From NCBI GenBank assembly GCA_035501495.1, contig DATJWB010000160.1:1-64000 (forward strand): 64,000 bases of DNA, written 5' to 3'. A program made the position numbers and the translations under genes. Below, piece by piece: positions 1 to 9,085 of the stretch (its first letter is position 1; the number at the start of each line of letters is the position of its first letter). This DNA is from JAIQFL01 sp035501495 (lineage in GTDB: Bacteria > Acidobacteriota > Terriglobia > Bryobacterales > Bryobacteraceae). A model generated the notes under the pieces. It had not been told where the DNA came from. It saw nothing but the letters and a program-made list of their open reading frames with translations, and searched no databases.

Positions 1-239
1 GGCAGGCAGCGTCCGTCGCCGGCCACCCACTGGGTCGCTCCGGCGAGGTCGGCACGGGCGCGCGGAGTATTGAGCAGCGTCAGGCGCGGCTTTTCCGGCA
101 GCAGCGCCCAGCAATCCGGCGTGCCGCCGATGTCCAGAATCCGGGTCTCCGCATTGATGCCGAACTCACGCGCGAAACGCTGCATCCGGCGCCGCCGGAA
201 ATAACCAGAGAGCCGGGTGAACCACTGTCCGGCCGTCAT
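1..239 (-). CDS. SAM-dependent methyltransferase, N-terminal fragment cut by window edge
   Basis: Translating the minus strand from the ATG at 239-237 gives about 79 residues open to the window edge. The segment ILDIGGTPDCWALLP at about residues 33-47 matches motif I of class I SAM-dependent methyltransferases (hydrophobic strand, acidic residue, Gly-rich turn). The ATG overlaps the TAA stop of the upstream TonB-type receptor gene by one base (TAATG), which suggests translational coupling. The substrate cannot be predicted because the acceptor-binding part lies outside the window. Confidence 0.7.
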   Translation of the reverse strand, partial: MTAGQWFTRLSGYFRRRRMQRFAREFGINAETRILDIGGTPDCWALLPEKPRLTLLNTPRARADLAGATQWVAGDGRCL

Positions 240-3200
240 TAGAACTGGAACCGCAGAGTGCCTTGCAACGACCGCGGTCCGCCGGTCTGGAGGATCGGCG
301 CCAACCCGCTGCCCGGACTTCCCGAACCCAGCATCAGGTTCAACATGGAAGTCGATTGCCCGAACACGGGGCTGTCCAGATAGCCCACCGGATCCGCGAA
401 GTTCGGATGGTTGAGCAGGTTGTACGCCTCGATCCGCAGCAGCATGCGCAGGCGGTCACCAAGCCGGAACTCGCGCCGCACCGCAAGGTCTACCTGGGCC
501 ATCCCGAAGCCGCCGATCGAGTTGCGTCCCAGTGTTCCCTGCTGGCCGGAGGCTTCAGGCTGAAAGGCCGCGGGGTTCAGCCGCCGTCCGCCGCCCACGT
601 TCGGATCGGTCAACCACAATGGCTGGCCGTACACCAGGTCGGGCCGGAAAGCATTCACCAGAGTGAGTCCCAGATACTGCTCGCTGTCGAGGACGGAAAT
701 GGGGAACCCCGTGCGCGCGTGGAAGATGGTGTCCACTCCCCATCCGCGGAGGAAACGCGCCACGGGCGCGGACGACCCGGCCAAGGGAAACTCGTAGCTC
801 GCCGAAGCCGTGAGCGACTGCCGCTCGTCGAAATCGGAGGAGCCGCGATCGCTATATCCCGGCGCCGACCATAACAGGTACGCATCGCTCGAATCGTTGT
901 CGATGGAGTGGGACCATGCGTAGGCAACCTGCGATTGGAGTCCGCGCGCCAACTGCCTGCGATACTGGAACTGCAGCGCGTGGTAATTGGAGCGGCCATA
1001 GTTGGTGGTAACGGCCATGTAAGAACGGGCCACACCAAAGCTTCCCACCTCGCGCAACACCAGGTCATGCCCCTCCGCTCCGACGTACCCGGCCGAGACT
1101 ACGTCGTGCGTTCCCAGACTCCGCTCCACCGACAGGTTCCATTGCTCTATGGTGGGCAGACGGAGATTCGTCAGGAACCCATAATTCAGCGCGTACTGCG
1201 CAAGACCGCCCCGCGGACCTTTGTAATCCCCGATGCTCAAGGGGCCGCCGTTCAGCACGTCGGTCGCGATGCTGAGGCTGGAGTCGTAATACAGCCCGCC
1301 GCCGGCCCGCAAAACAGTCTTACCGTCGCCGGTGACGCGGTAGGCGATGCCCAGGCGAGGCGCAAAGTTGCGGTCGGAAACCGGCCAGAGTTGCGTTTGA
1401 CTCGTAGACACTGCGTTGGTGGAAGGATCGAGGAAGTTTACGCCCTGTACCGGTGGCGGCGGGCTATACTCCCATCGCAGGCCGGCTGACAGAGTAAGCC
1501 GGGAGTTGACCTGCCAGGTATCCTGCGCCCACAAGGAAAGCTCGTGGATTTCGACCGACGTGTTGACCGGAGCCGCCTCCACGGAATCCCAGAGATTCTG
1601 GCCGTTGACCAGCGACGAGAGTTGGTCCACAAACACGCCGAAACTGCCCACGGGATCGCGGCGAATGCCGGTGATTCTTCGATAATCCACCCCGAGTCCA
1701 ACGGTGTGCGACTTGTGACGCCACGACGCCGTCTGCACCAGTTGGAACTGGCGCTGCCGCCGCTCCCCCTCGCTGCCCGATACCAGTTGCCCGATTCCTC
1801 CGATGGAGAACCGCACCAGGTAGTCGCAGGGGACCGAGTCGCGATAGAAGTGAGTGACGAGACCTTGCAGCGCGCATCCGCCGGCGTCCGGTTCAATCCA
1901 CTGGGAGTTGGCCGTGGACTGCGACTCGTTCACGCGGAAATCCACGGAGGCGCTTGCGGTCAGACGCGCGTTGAGCCCCAGAGTCAGGCTTTGGGACCGT
2001 AGATCCAGGTGGTTGATGGTGAACGTTCCGAAATCGTTGCTGGAAGGCGAATCGTTATAGCGCGCGAACAGCGAGACACGCGACCCGATGGCCTGATCCA
2101 GACGCGCACCGCCGACATCGACCCGCGCGGGACGGACGGTTCGGCCAAACCACTCCCCGATCCCGTTTGCGATCGTGCCCGGCACACTCGGCCCCGGGTA
2201 CAGATCCAACACCGGTTGCGCCCAATCAGCGGCGTCCGCACGGCTGCTATAAGAGGGCACTGGCTGATTCCACGAATAGGGCTGATGCAATTGCACGGCC
2301 TCGTACGAGAGCTGAAAAAACGTGCGGTTGCGTTTCAGCGGCCCGCCAAACATCTGGGAAACACCCAGCATCCGCAAGGGCAAACGGCCGTAGCCGGCCT
2401 GATTGGCGAACCAGTCATTGGCGCCCAGCATTTCATTCCGGATGCGAAACTGCGTGGATCCGTGGAAATCGTTGGTTCCCGAGCGGCTGTTGATGCCGAT
2501 GTTGGCGCCCGGCAGGCGGCCCATTTCGGCGCCCGAGGTGGAAGTGGTGATCCGCAGATCTTCCACGGCATCGAGCGAGATCATCGAGTCCATGCTGCCG
2601 AAGGCGCTCAACGCCGGAAGCGCGCCGCCCGGAGACTGCGCAGGCACGCCTCCGGCCGCCACACCAGTATTAGCGCTGACTCCATCGATCGTGAAGTAGT
2701 TGGTGTTGGCGCGCTGCCCCGTAGCCGTGAATTGGCCGGCCTCGCCGCGTGTGGCGGGCGTAACGTTCGTGCCGGGCGCGAGTTCCACAAGGGTCAGCAG
2801 GCCGCGGCCATCCAGAGGCAGGTGTTCGATCTGGTCGCGGTCTACCGTGGCGCCGGTCGAAGCGTCCTGCCGATCGAGCATCGTGGGGGTGCCGTAGACC
2901 GTAATGCTCTCCGTCAGGGTGCCTACCTGCAACGTAAAATCCGCCCGCGCGACGGTTGAAACTGCAAGTTGCACCCCGAACATCACCACCGGGATGAACC
3001 CCTCTTTTCTAACCGAAATCTTGTAAACACCAGGGCGAAGCGAGGCCACCAAATAGGCCCCTCCCGTCTCCGATTGGGTCACCCGCCGGAACCCCGTGTC
3101 CTCATTCACCACCGTCACGGTGGCGTCGGCGATACCGCCTGACGATGCGTCCCGAATCCATCCATGCAAATCCGCCAGGCGCTGCGCCGTCGCGATCGCT

Positions 3201-3241
3201 CCTAAACCGAGGAGAAGCGCCATCAGCCGGCCGCCAACCAT
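239..3241 (-). CDS. TonB-dependent receptor-like outer membrane protein with carboxypeptidase-regulatory domain (Oar-like)
   Basis: About 1000 residues. A hydrophobic N-terminus (MVGGRLMALLLGLGAIATAQ) looks like a signal peptide. It is followed by a carboxypeptidase-regulatory-like beta-sandwich (about residues 25-110: GWIRDASSGGIADATVTV, then GAYLVASLRPGVYKISV), a plug-like region (TGQRANTNYFTIDGVSAN) and a long beta-barrel ending in an aromatic residue (GTLRFQF), as expected for an outer-membrane barrel. Acidobacteria carry many such receptors; the ligand is not predictable. A GTG at 3256 would add five residues, but a Shine-Dalgarno-like AAGAGG abuts that GTG directly. The ATG at 3241, preceded by AGGGA, is therefore preferred. 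The downstream methyltransferase start overlaps the stop. Confidence 0.88.
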   Translation of the reverse strand: MVGGRLMALLLGLGAIATAQRLADLHGWIRDASSGGIADATVTVVNEDTGFRRVTQSETGGAYLVASLRPGVYKISVRKEGFIPVVMFGVQLAVSTVARADFTLQVGTLTESITVYGTPTMLDRQDASTGATVDRDQIEHLPLDGRGLLTLVELAPGTNVTPATRGEAGQFTATGQRANTNYFTIDGVSANTGVAAGGVPAQSPGGALPALSAFGSMDSMISLDAVEDLRITTSTSGAEMGRLPGANIGINSRSGTNDFHGSTQFRIRNEMLGANDWFANQAGYGRLPLRMLGVSQMFGGPLKRNRTFFQLSYEAVQLHQPYSWNQPVPSYSSRADAADWAQPVLDLYPGPSVPGTIANGIGEWFGRTVRPARVDVGGARLDQAIGSRVSLFARYNDSPSSNDFGTFTINHLDLRSQSLTLGLNARLTASASVDFRVNESQSTANSQWIEPDAGGCALQGLVTHFYRDSVPCDYLVRFSIGGIGQLVSGSEGERRQRQFQLVQTASWRHKSHTVGLGVDYRRITGIRRDPVGSFGVFVDQLSSLVNGQNLWDSVEAAPVNTSVEIHELSLWAQDTWQVNSRLTLSAGLRWEYSPPPPVQGVNFLDPSTNAVSTSQTQLWPVSDRNFAPRLGIAYRVTGDGKTVLRAGGGLYYDSSLSIATDVLNGGPLSIGDYKGPRGGLAQYALNYGFLTNLRLPTIEQWNLSVERSLGTHDVVSAGYVGAEGHDLVLREVGSFGVARSYMAVTTNYGRSNYHALQFQYRRQLARGLQSQVAYAWSHSIDNDSSDAYLLWSAPGYSDRGSSDFDERQSLTASASYEFPLAGSSAPVARFLRGWGVDTIFHARTGFPISVLDSEQYLGLTLVNAFRPDLVYGQPLWLTDPNVGGGRRLNPAAFQPEASGQQGTLGRNSIGGFGMAQVDLAVRREFRLGDRLRMLLRIEAYNLLNHPNFADPVGYLDSPVFGQSTSMLNLMLGSGSPGSGLAPILQTGGPRSLQGTLRFQF

Positions 3242-3409
3242 GAATCCCTGGAACACCCTCTTGCAGTATAGTGTTCGGCACCACGATCCTCAAGGCCCCA
3301 CGCCAGGGCTTTACGAAGGGGTTAAAAGGGTTACCAAATGCTCGAGGGCACCGGAAAAGAACGAGCCAAAGGCCACGGAACCGGTCCGATGGCTGCTTCG
3401 AACTCGTAC

Positions 3410-4834
3410 TTACTTCACGTCCGGCACGTTGGGACGCGCGTAAACTTTCTTCAGCGCCTCCTGGTATTCACCGAATAGCGCCTGAATCCCCTCGAATTCA
3501 CGCTTCACCGCCGCGCGGTATTCGGCGTGGGTGGCGAAATCGAACAACAGCGCGGCCATCGCCTCGGCGCTCACCACGAAACCCTGATGCCCTACCTCGG
3601 TGAGCGCATCGGCCTCCATCTCGTAGGTATGGTTTGGGGCGCTCGAGCTGTAGACCGCGAACCCCATTCCCGGAATGGCGCTCGACACGCTGCCGGTCTC
3701 TTCGTATCCTTGCGGCTTCCCGGGCTCTTCCGCGACATGCGTGGCGCCGAGGCGCTTCGCGTGGGCGAAGCCGACTTCGGCCAGGGTCGCCACGGAAATC
3801 CCGTCGCGCATCTGGCCGTAGTTGTCGATTTTGACTTTGGTTCCCGTGGACAACGCCGCGGCGCGGGCGGCATTGTCCACAAATTCGCGGACCTGCGCGA
3901 GGTATACGGCGTCGGGATAGCGGATGTAGAAATCGGCCGCGGTATGGTCGGGCACGACGTTCGGCGCGGCGCCGCCTTCCGTGATCACTCCCTGCACGCG
4001 CGCTTCGGGCCGCATGCTGCTGCGCACGCTGTCGATGTTGTTGAACAGGTGGATCACGGCTTCGAGCGCGTTGCGCCCCGCCCACGGCGTCATCTGGTGC
4101 GAGGGCGCGCCCGAGAAAGTGTACTTCACGCCATCGATATTGAGGCAGCAGGTGCCGAACCCCGGGGCCGGCCGCGTGGTGCTGCTCACCGCATGGCTGC
4201 GCACGATGATGTCGGCGCCCTTGAAGATGCCGGCGTGAAACATGTCGGTCTTGGCCACCGGAGGCATCATCTCCTCCCCCGGCGTGCCGAAGACCACGAC
4301 GCTTCCTGCCGTATGAGTGCGGTCGAGGAACTCCGCCATCGCGACGGCGGCGGCCAGTCCGACCGGTCCCTGGGCGCTATGTTGGTCGCCGTGAAACGCG
4401 CGCTGCGTGCCGCGCAGAGCGTCATATTCGACAATCACGCCGAGCTGCGGCGGCTTGGTGTCGCCCTTATAGCGAGCGACGAAGGCGGTCGGCAGATTCG
4501 CCACGTTGGCCGTGACTTCGAACCCGTGGCGCTTCAGGTAATCGATCAGCAACTGGGTCGAACGCTTCTCCACGAAGCCGATTTCGGGATGCCGCGTGAT
4601 GTCGTCGCTCATGGCCAGCAGCTCGCTGTCCATGAGTTGTTTGGCGCGGGCGGTGACCTGGTCGCGCGCCGGGTTGGGAGCGCTCAGGCGCGAGACCCAG
4701 GCTGGAACGTCCAGCGACTTTTCGAGGTCGCTCATCTTTTTGAGCACCTCGCGAGCGGCTTCGCGCTCCGTCGGGGTTTCCTGCGCGAGCGCAACAGCAG
4801 AAAGCAGGAGAGCGGAAATGATGGCCGGTTTCAT
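3410..4834 (-). CDS. exported M20-family amidohydrolase (AbgB / aminobenzoyl-glutamate hydrolase-like)
   Basis: A 474-residue protein with an N-terminal signal peptide (MKPAIISALLLSAVALAQ). Family features: HPEIGFVEKRSTQLLIDYL near the start of the catalytic domain, VIVEYDALRG, GDQHSAQGPVG (metal-ligand His), GTPGEEMMPP (Glu pair acting as general base and metal ligand), a dimerisation-domain motif (FSGAPSHQMTPWAGRNALEA) and a late His segment (SAPNHTYEMEADA). It resembles the AbgB/M20 amidase branch, zinc enzymes that cleave N-acyl or p-aminobenzoyl-glutamate amide bonds. The signal peptide places it outside the cytoplasm, so peptide or N-acyl amino acid scavenging is more likely than folate recycling. 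A GTG at 4849 would add five residues. Confidence 0.85.
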   Translation of the reverse strand: MKPAIISALLLSAVALAQETPTEREAAREVLKKMSDLEKSLDVPAWVSRLSAPNPARDQVTARAKQLMDSELLAMSDDITRHPEIGFVEKRSTQLLIDYLKRHGFEVTANVANLPTAFVARYKGDTKPPQLGVIVEYDALRGTQRAFHGDQHSAQGPVGLAAAVAMAEFLDRTHTAGSVVVFGTPGEEMMPPVAKTDMFHAGIFKGADIIVRSHAVSSTTRPAPGFGTCCLNIDGVKYTFSGAPSHQMTPWAGRNALEAVIHLFNNIDSVRSSMRPEARVQGVITEGGAAPNVVPDHTAADFYIRYPDAVYLAQVREFVDNAARAAALSTGTKVKIDNYGQMRDGISVATLAEVGFAHAKRLGATHVAEEPGKPQGYEETGSVSSAIPGMGFAVYSSSAPNHTYEMEADALTEVGHQGFVVSAEAMAALLFDFATHAEYRAAVKREFEGIQALFGEYQEALKKVYARPNVPDVK

Positions 4835-4850
4835 GGTGGAGCAGGCCACT

Positions 4851-4880
4851 ATTATAATGTGTCCGGGCGATGGTCAGACC
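4851..4880 (-). promoter_or_regulatory. candidate promoter of the M20 hydrolase gene
   Basis: Reading the minus strand, a perfect TATAAT occupies 4856-4851, with a weak -35-like TCTGAC 16 bases upstream. Transcription would begin about ten bases before the ATG at 4834, giving a very short leader. The call rests on the -10 match alone. Confidence 0.3.
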
Positions 4881-5307
4881 GACGTTTCGCCAAAGCGCGA
4901 GTCTGCGACCAGACGTCCTTGGGTCTCACGAATGCCTGCAACCGCCCTCCTGAATCTGTGAAAGCGTAGACCACACGCCAGGGACTTTTGTAGCGATGGC
5001 ACATCCAGAGCCGATTTCGTTGAGCGAGCATTACGCAGATAATCGAGGCTCCGGACAGCATTCGGCGGGTGATCCATTCCGAAGGAGAACCGCCGAACCC
5101 CGGCAATTCGCTGCTGTCGGCACGGAGCAGCCAGAAGTCGGATCGAGGTAAGCAGCGGACGGAGGCGAGACTCTTGAGCCTGAACGCCTCCACCGGCGGT
5201 CCCGCGTCCTGGCCGGTGCAATCGATCAGCTCAGGGACCACTCTCGCTGGCTTGCGGCGTTGCCGACCCGAACGGTGCTCGCGAGCCTCGAGGGGGTCGC
5301 CGTCCAA
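4852..5307 (-). CDS. hypothetical ORF, coding status uncertain
   Basis: An open frame of 151 codons beginning with TTG. It fills the larger part of the 4835-5611 interval, which has no recognised gene. Third codon positions are GC-rich as in neighbouring genes and the predicted protein contains five tryptophans, both mildly favouring coding. No family, signal peptide or membrane segment is recognised and there is no clear ribosome-binding site. It would end just upstream of the M20 hydrolase, on the same strand. It may equally be a chance open frame in GC-rich DNA. Nothing further is seen in 5308-5594. Confidence 0.28.
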   Translation of the reverse strand: MDGDPLEAREHRSGRQRRKPARVVPELIDCTGQDAGPPVEAFRLKSLASVRCLPRSDFWLLRADSSELPGFGGSPSEWITRRMLSGASIICVMLAQRNRLWMCHRYKSPWRVVYAFTDSGGRLQAFVRPKDVWSQTRALAKRRSDHRPDTL

Positions 5308-5611
5308 GCAAGACCGTGATCATGGGATTGCGGCCTGAGTTCCGGGAGCCCGGCCCCCCTTGAACCATTGTCGGACAGCCGCGCCAAAAGAGAACACCCG
5401 GTCCCCTCAATGCCCGATCCAATGACCGCTCCCTAGCGTCGATTGTCCAGTTTTTGCCGTCTGTGCACCGACACCTCGACACCAAGCGTGCGCCGGGAGA
5501 ATCCGCAAACCTTTCTCCTTGAGCTAAAACACGGTTCGAGTACGGTGGCGCATCTCATGCACCCCTGATGGTCCGGCCGGCTTCCCATCACACCAAAGGA
5601 GCAACAACAGC

Positions 5612-6832
5612 ATGGCTACCGCTACTCACGTAAGCAACGAGTGGACAAACGTCAACACCGAAATTCGGCCATTCCACGTGAATGTTCCGGAAACCGAACT
5701 GACCGAATTGCGCAGGCGCATCAACGCGACGAAGTGGCCCGAACGAGAGACGGTTACGGATGCGACGCAGGGAGTACAACTGGCTACGGTCCAGGCGCTG
5801 GCTCGCTACTGGGCAACAGACTATGACTGGCGCAAGATCGAGGCAAAACTGAACGCGCTGCCCCAGTTCATTACCGAGATCGACGGGCTGGACATCCACT
5901 TCATCCATGTCCGCTCGAGGCACGAGAATGCGTTGCCGCTGATCGTCACCCACGGATGGCCGGGCTCGATCACCGAACAGATCAAAATCATCGATCCGCT
6001 GACCGATCCCACCGCACACGGCGCAAATGCGTCCGACGCCTTCGATCTCGTGATTCCGTCCATGCCAGGTTACGGCTTTTCCGGGAGGCCGACCACCACC
6101 GGGTGGGACCCCGCCCACATTGCCCGTGCCTGGACCGTGCTGATGAAGCGCCTCGGATACACGAAGTTCGTGGCGCAGGGTGGCGACTGGGGCGCGATCA
6201 TCACCGAGCTTATGGGCGTGCAGGCGCCGCCGGAATTGATGGGCATCCACACCAACATGGCGAACGTGATTCCACTCGACATCGACAAGCTGGCCTTTTC
6301 CGGCGCACCGGCGCCGGCGAATCTCTCGGCCGACGAGAAGTTCGCTTACGAGCGGCTGAGCTTCGTCTATGCAAAGGGCATCGGCTACGGCTTTCAGATG
6401 GGGTTGAGACCGCAGACGCTATACGGAATCGCAGACTCACCCATCGGTCTCGCCGCCTACTTCCTGGATCATGACGCACGCAGCTACGAGATGATCGCGC
6501 GTGTTTTTGCCGGCGGGAGCGAAGGCCTCACCCGGGACGACGTCCTCGACAACATCACGCTGACCTGGTTGACGAATACCGCGCTGTCAGGCGCCCGTCT
6601 GTATTGGGAGAACCAGGGGGCGTCGTTCTTCGCCGTCAAGGGCGTCGTGGTCCCGACCGCCGTAAGCGTCTTCCCGGACGAACTGTATCCTGCTCCCCGG
6701 AGCTGGGCGGAGCGGGCCTATCCCAAGCTCATTCACTTCAACAAGCTCCCCAAGGGCGGGCACTTTGCGGCCTGGGAACAGCCGAAGCTCTTTTCAGAAG
6801 AGGTTCGCGCGGGCTTCCGATCGCTGCGGTAG
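5612..6832 (+). CDS. epoxide hydrolase-like alpha/beta hydrolase with EHN domain
   Basis: 406 residues. The N-terminal about 110 residues match the epoxide hydrolase N-terminal (EHN) domain (RPFHVNVPETELTELRRRI). The alpha/beta-hydrolase core follows: the oxyanion-hole motif HGWPGS at 114-119, the nucleophile elbow GGDWG at 190-194 with Asp192 as the predicted nucleophile, and a C-terminal catalytic His (GGHFAAWEQP, about residue 384). Microsomal-type epoxide hydrolases add water to epoxides through an Asp ester; the true substrate is unknown. A strong ribosome-binding site (AAAGGAG, 5600-5606) precedes the ATG. It is first in a same-strand group with the hydratase-like and DUF4331 genes. Confidence 0.87.
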   Translation: MATATHVSNEWTNVNTEIRPFHVNVPETELTELRRRINATKWPERETVTDATQGVQLATVQALARYWATDYDWRKIEAKLNALPQFITEIDGLDIHFIHVRSRHENALPLIVTHGWPGSITEQIKIIDPLTDPTAHGANASDAFDLVIPSMPGYGFSGRPTTTGWDPAHIARAWTVLMKRLGYTKFVAQGGDWGAIITELMGVQAPPELMGIHTNMANVIPLDIDKLAFSGAPAPANLSADEKFAYERLSFVYAKGIGYGFQMGLRPQTLYGIADSPIGLAAYFLDHDARSYEMIARVFAGGSEGLTRDDVLDNITLTWLTNTALSGARLYWENQGASFFAVKGVVVPTAVSVFPDELYPAPRSWAERAYPKLIHFNKLPKGGHFAAWEQPKLFSEEVRAGFRSLR

Positions 6833-6862
6833 GGTTCTTCACAAGAGAGGAGGAGATGCGCT

Positions 6863-7696
6863 ATGCCTGACCATTCGCAGTTCAACACCGACCGCACCGA
6901 TCCGGGCCGGTGGACGATCACCTTCAACAACCCGCCGATCAACATGTTTGTTCCCACAACGATCGTTGAATTGGGAGCGCTAATGACCGAACTGGAGGCG
7001 GACCCCTCCGTGAAGGTCGTAGTGTTCCAATCGGCGAACCCCGATTTCTTCATCGCCCATCTTGACGTAGCCAAGGCAGCGGAACGGCCGGAGGTGCTGG
7101 GCCTTTGGCGCGACTTTGTGCTGCGCCTCTCGTCCTCGCCAGTCGTGAGCATCGCCAAGGTTCGCGGCCGCGCGCGCGGCATCGGTAACGAGTTCGTGCT
7201 GGCGTGCGACATGCGCTTCGCCAGCCGGCAAAACGCCCTGTTCGGCAACCCCGAGGTCGGCGTCGGACTGATCCCGGGCGGCGGAGCGATGGAATGGCTT
7301 CCGCGTTTGGTCGGCCGCTCGCGGGCGCTCGAGATCGTGCTCAGCGCCGACGATTTCCCTGCTGACATCGCCGAGCGCTATGGCTGGGTGAACCGCACGC
7401 TGGACGATAACGAGCTCGACTCGTTTGTGGATACTCTCGCCCGGCGTCTGGCCTCGTTCGATCGTGAAACGCTGGCCGCGGCGAAGGCCCAGATCAATCG
7501 GTTCGGGACGCCGACAGCTACCGAGCTTCAGTCGAGCAACGACATGATCTTCCCAATGCTGGCCTGGCCCGATGCGCGGGCGCGCCGCGGCAAGCTCCGC
7601 AATATCGGTTACGGCGTTCGGAGCGACTTCGAGTTGAACTTTGGCCGGTACCTCCCTTCGTTCGGGCGGGCGGACGACGTCACGCCAGGCGATTGA
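6863..7696 (+). CDS. enoyl-CoA hydratase/isomerase (crotonase) family protein
   Basis: 277 residues. The crotonase fold is recognisable from the oxyanion-hole segment ARGIGNEFVLACDMRFAS (about 104-121) and the following FGNPEVGVGLIPGGG, which carries the Glu of the usual active-site position. These enzymes act on acyl-CoA thioesters (hydration, isomerisation or cleavage). The C-terminal half is atypical, so the reaction is not assigned. The ATG follows GAGAGGAGGAG. It starts 30 bases after the epoxide-hydrolase-like gene, consistent with co-transcription. A damaged partial copy of this gene lies at 9086-9547. Confidence 0.82.
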   Translation: MPDHSQFNTDRTDPGRWTITFNNPPINMFVPTTIVELGALMTELEADPSVKVVVFQSANPDFFIAHLDVAKAAERPEVLGLWRDFVLRLSSSPVVSIAKVRGRARGIGNEFVLACDMRFASRQNALFGNPEVGVGLIPGGGAMEWLPRLVGRSRALEIVLSADDFPADIAERYGWVNRTLDDNELDSFVDTLARRLASFDRETLAAAKAQINRFGTPTATELQSSNDMIFPMLAWPDARARRGKLRNIGYGVRSDFELNFGRYLPSFGRADDVTPGD

Positions 7697-7755
7697 AGTC
7701 GATGTTCACAAACCTGACAACAATCCAATCTGAAGGATTCAAAGGAGAGCGGAAA

Positions 7756-7947
7756 ATGGACGACGATACCTTAGTCAAGCCGGGTTTCTCGTCAACGATC
7801 AACGCCGCGGTTGAGAACGTCGGCATTCCCTCGTGGTGCTTTGCGCTGCCCGAGTCGGAATATCAGTCGTGCTCGCCGGCTCACGGCTCCGCCGGTGCAA
7901 CTACGTCGCCCCACGCGGTAATTTTCGATCCGGGTCCCTCATCTTAA
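7756..7947 (+). CDS. short orphan ORF, possibly a truncated gene
   Basis: A 63-codon ORF beginning ATGGACGACG and preceded by an excellent ribosome-binding site (AAGGAGAG, 7741-7748). It lies between the hydratase-like and DUF4331 genes in the same orientation. The stretch VGIPSWCFALPESEYQSCSP reads like the start of a longer conserved protein, but the frame stops soon afterwards. The strong initiation signal with so short a product suggests a remnant of a longer gene. An in-frame GTG/ATG further upstream (7693) would overlap the hydratase stop. No function is assigned. Confidence 0.45.
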   Translation: MDDDTLVKPGFSSTINAAVENVGIPSWCFALPESEYQSCSPAHGSAGATTSPHAVIFDPGPSS

Positions 7948-7989
7948 CTCGAGTGGTCCAATTGCCAATGCCTGTCAAGGAGATTCTGT

Positions 7990-9060
7990 ATGTCACATCA
8001 CTTCGATACCAAACTGGCGAAGGAAGATCCGAGCCTCAACATCTGCGACTTTTATTTATTTGGCGGCCCCTCGGGCAAGACGGTGATGGCGATGACCGTG
8101 AATCCGGATGTGGGATTATCGACTCCGGATACGCTTCATCCAGAAGGGCTCTACGCGTTCCGGTTCGACCTGAACGGAGATGCGAGGGAAGAGGTTACCT
8201 TCAAGTTCGGGTTTGGTGAACCACGACACGGAGGTGGCAGTGAGCATACTCACATTCAGCCGTTTGTGGTGCGGAAGGCGACGGGTGACGATGCTCTTCG
8301 TGGTGACGCCGGAGAGAGTCTGGTTGAGGGTGAAACCGGTTCGGTCGCGACTAATTCGGGTCTTCGTGCATATGTTGGGATTGCGCCAGAACTATTTGCG
8401 GCAAATGCTGGATTCCGCACATTTATGACTGCTTTCTATAAGGACCGGCGCTATGATGGGGACGCCTTTCTGCATCAGCAGAATCCCTTTGCCAGGCGGA
8501 ATGTCACGGCGATTGTGCTGGAGGTGCCGAGCGAACTGATTGGGAAAGGAAGAATCAACGCATGGGCGACGATCTCCCTCTTTGGCCATGCGCCGGAGGT
8601 ACAAGTTTCGCGTTGGGGCCTGCCTATGGTTACGCATCTCTTCCTGAACGACCCGAGCGATCCAGAGGTGAAAGAACAATTCAATGCGTCGATTCCGTCT
8701 GAAGATCTGGAGCGCTTCGCGAAGTCGATCGCGGATTTTGCGGAGAAGATGACGACCTATGCCGGTTCGGCGGCGGACCCGGGTGAATACGGGAGGCTGG
8801 TCGCTGCGCGGCTTTGCCCCAACACGTTGCCTTACGAGCTTGGAACGCCCGCCGCATTTGAGGTGGCCGGCTTCAATGGCCGCACGCTCGGTGACGATGT
8901 GATGGATGTGATGTTGACGCTGGCCGCCAACACGCCAGTTGTCGATGGACTTGCTCCCGACCGCGGGCGCATTCGCAAAGATTTCCCGTATTATGGAGCG
9001 CCGTATACGGCGGAGGAGCAGGTCGGGGTGACGCCGATGCCGCGCCCGGCCAGGAAGTAG
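7990..9060 (+). CDS. DUF4331 family protein
   Basis: 356 residues beginning MSHHFDTKLAKEDPSLNICD. The paired His near the N-terminus followed by a D-x-x-D-F/Y-L-F segment, the phrase FRFDLNGDAREEVTFKFGFG and the C-terminal N-x-x-L-P-Y-E-L-G-T-P region match DUF4331, a family of unknown biochemical role found in actinobacteria, proteobacteria and acidobacteria. No signal peptide is evident here, although many relatives are exported. AAGGAG lies at 7978-7983 before the ATG. It closes the accessory group 5612-9060, and its base composition is less GC-rich than its neighbours in the first half, hinting at transfer. Confidence 0.75.
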   Translation: MSHHFDTKLAKEDPSLNICDFYLFGGPSGKTVMAMTVNPDVGLSTPDTLHPEGLYAFRFDLNGDAREEVTFKFGFGEPRHGGGSEHTHIQPFVVRKATGDDALRGDAGESLVEGETGSVATNSGLRAYVGIAPELFAANAGFRTFMTAFYKDRRYDGDAFLHQQNPFARRNVTAIVLEVPSELIGKGRINAWATISLFGHAPEVQVSRWGLPMVTHLFLNDPSDPEVKEQFNASIPSEDLERFAKSIADFAEKMTTYAGSAADPGEYGRLVAARLCPNTLPYELGTPAAFEVAGFNGRTLGDDVMDVMLTLAANTPVVDGLAPDRGRIRKDFPYYGAPYTAEEQVGVTPMPRPARK

Positions 9061-9085
9061 GCGGGAAGCGACGCTTGAAAATCAA

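Noticed and set aside
3527..4969. Long plus-strand open frame of 480 codons opposite the M20 hydrolase
   Set aside because: It is the antisense shadow of a clearly homologous gene, has no family features, and arises from high GC content.
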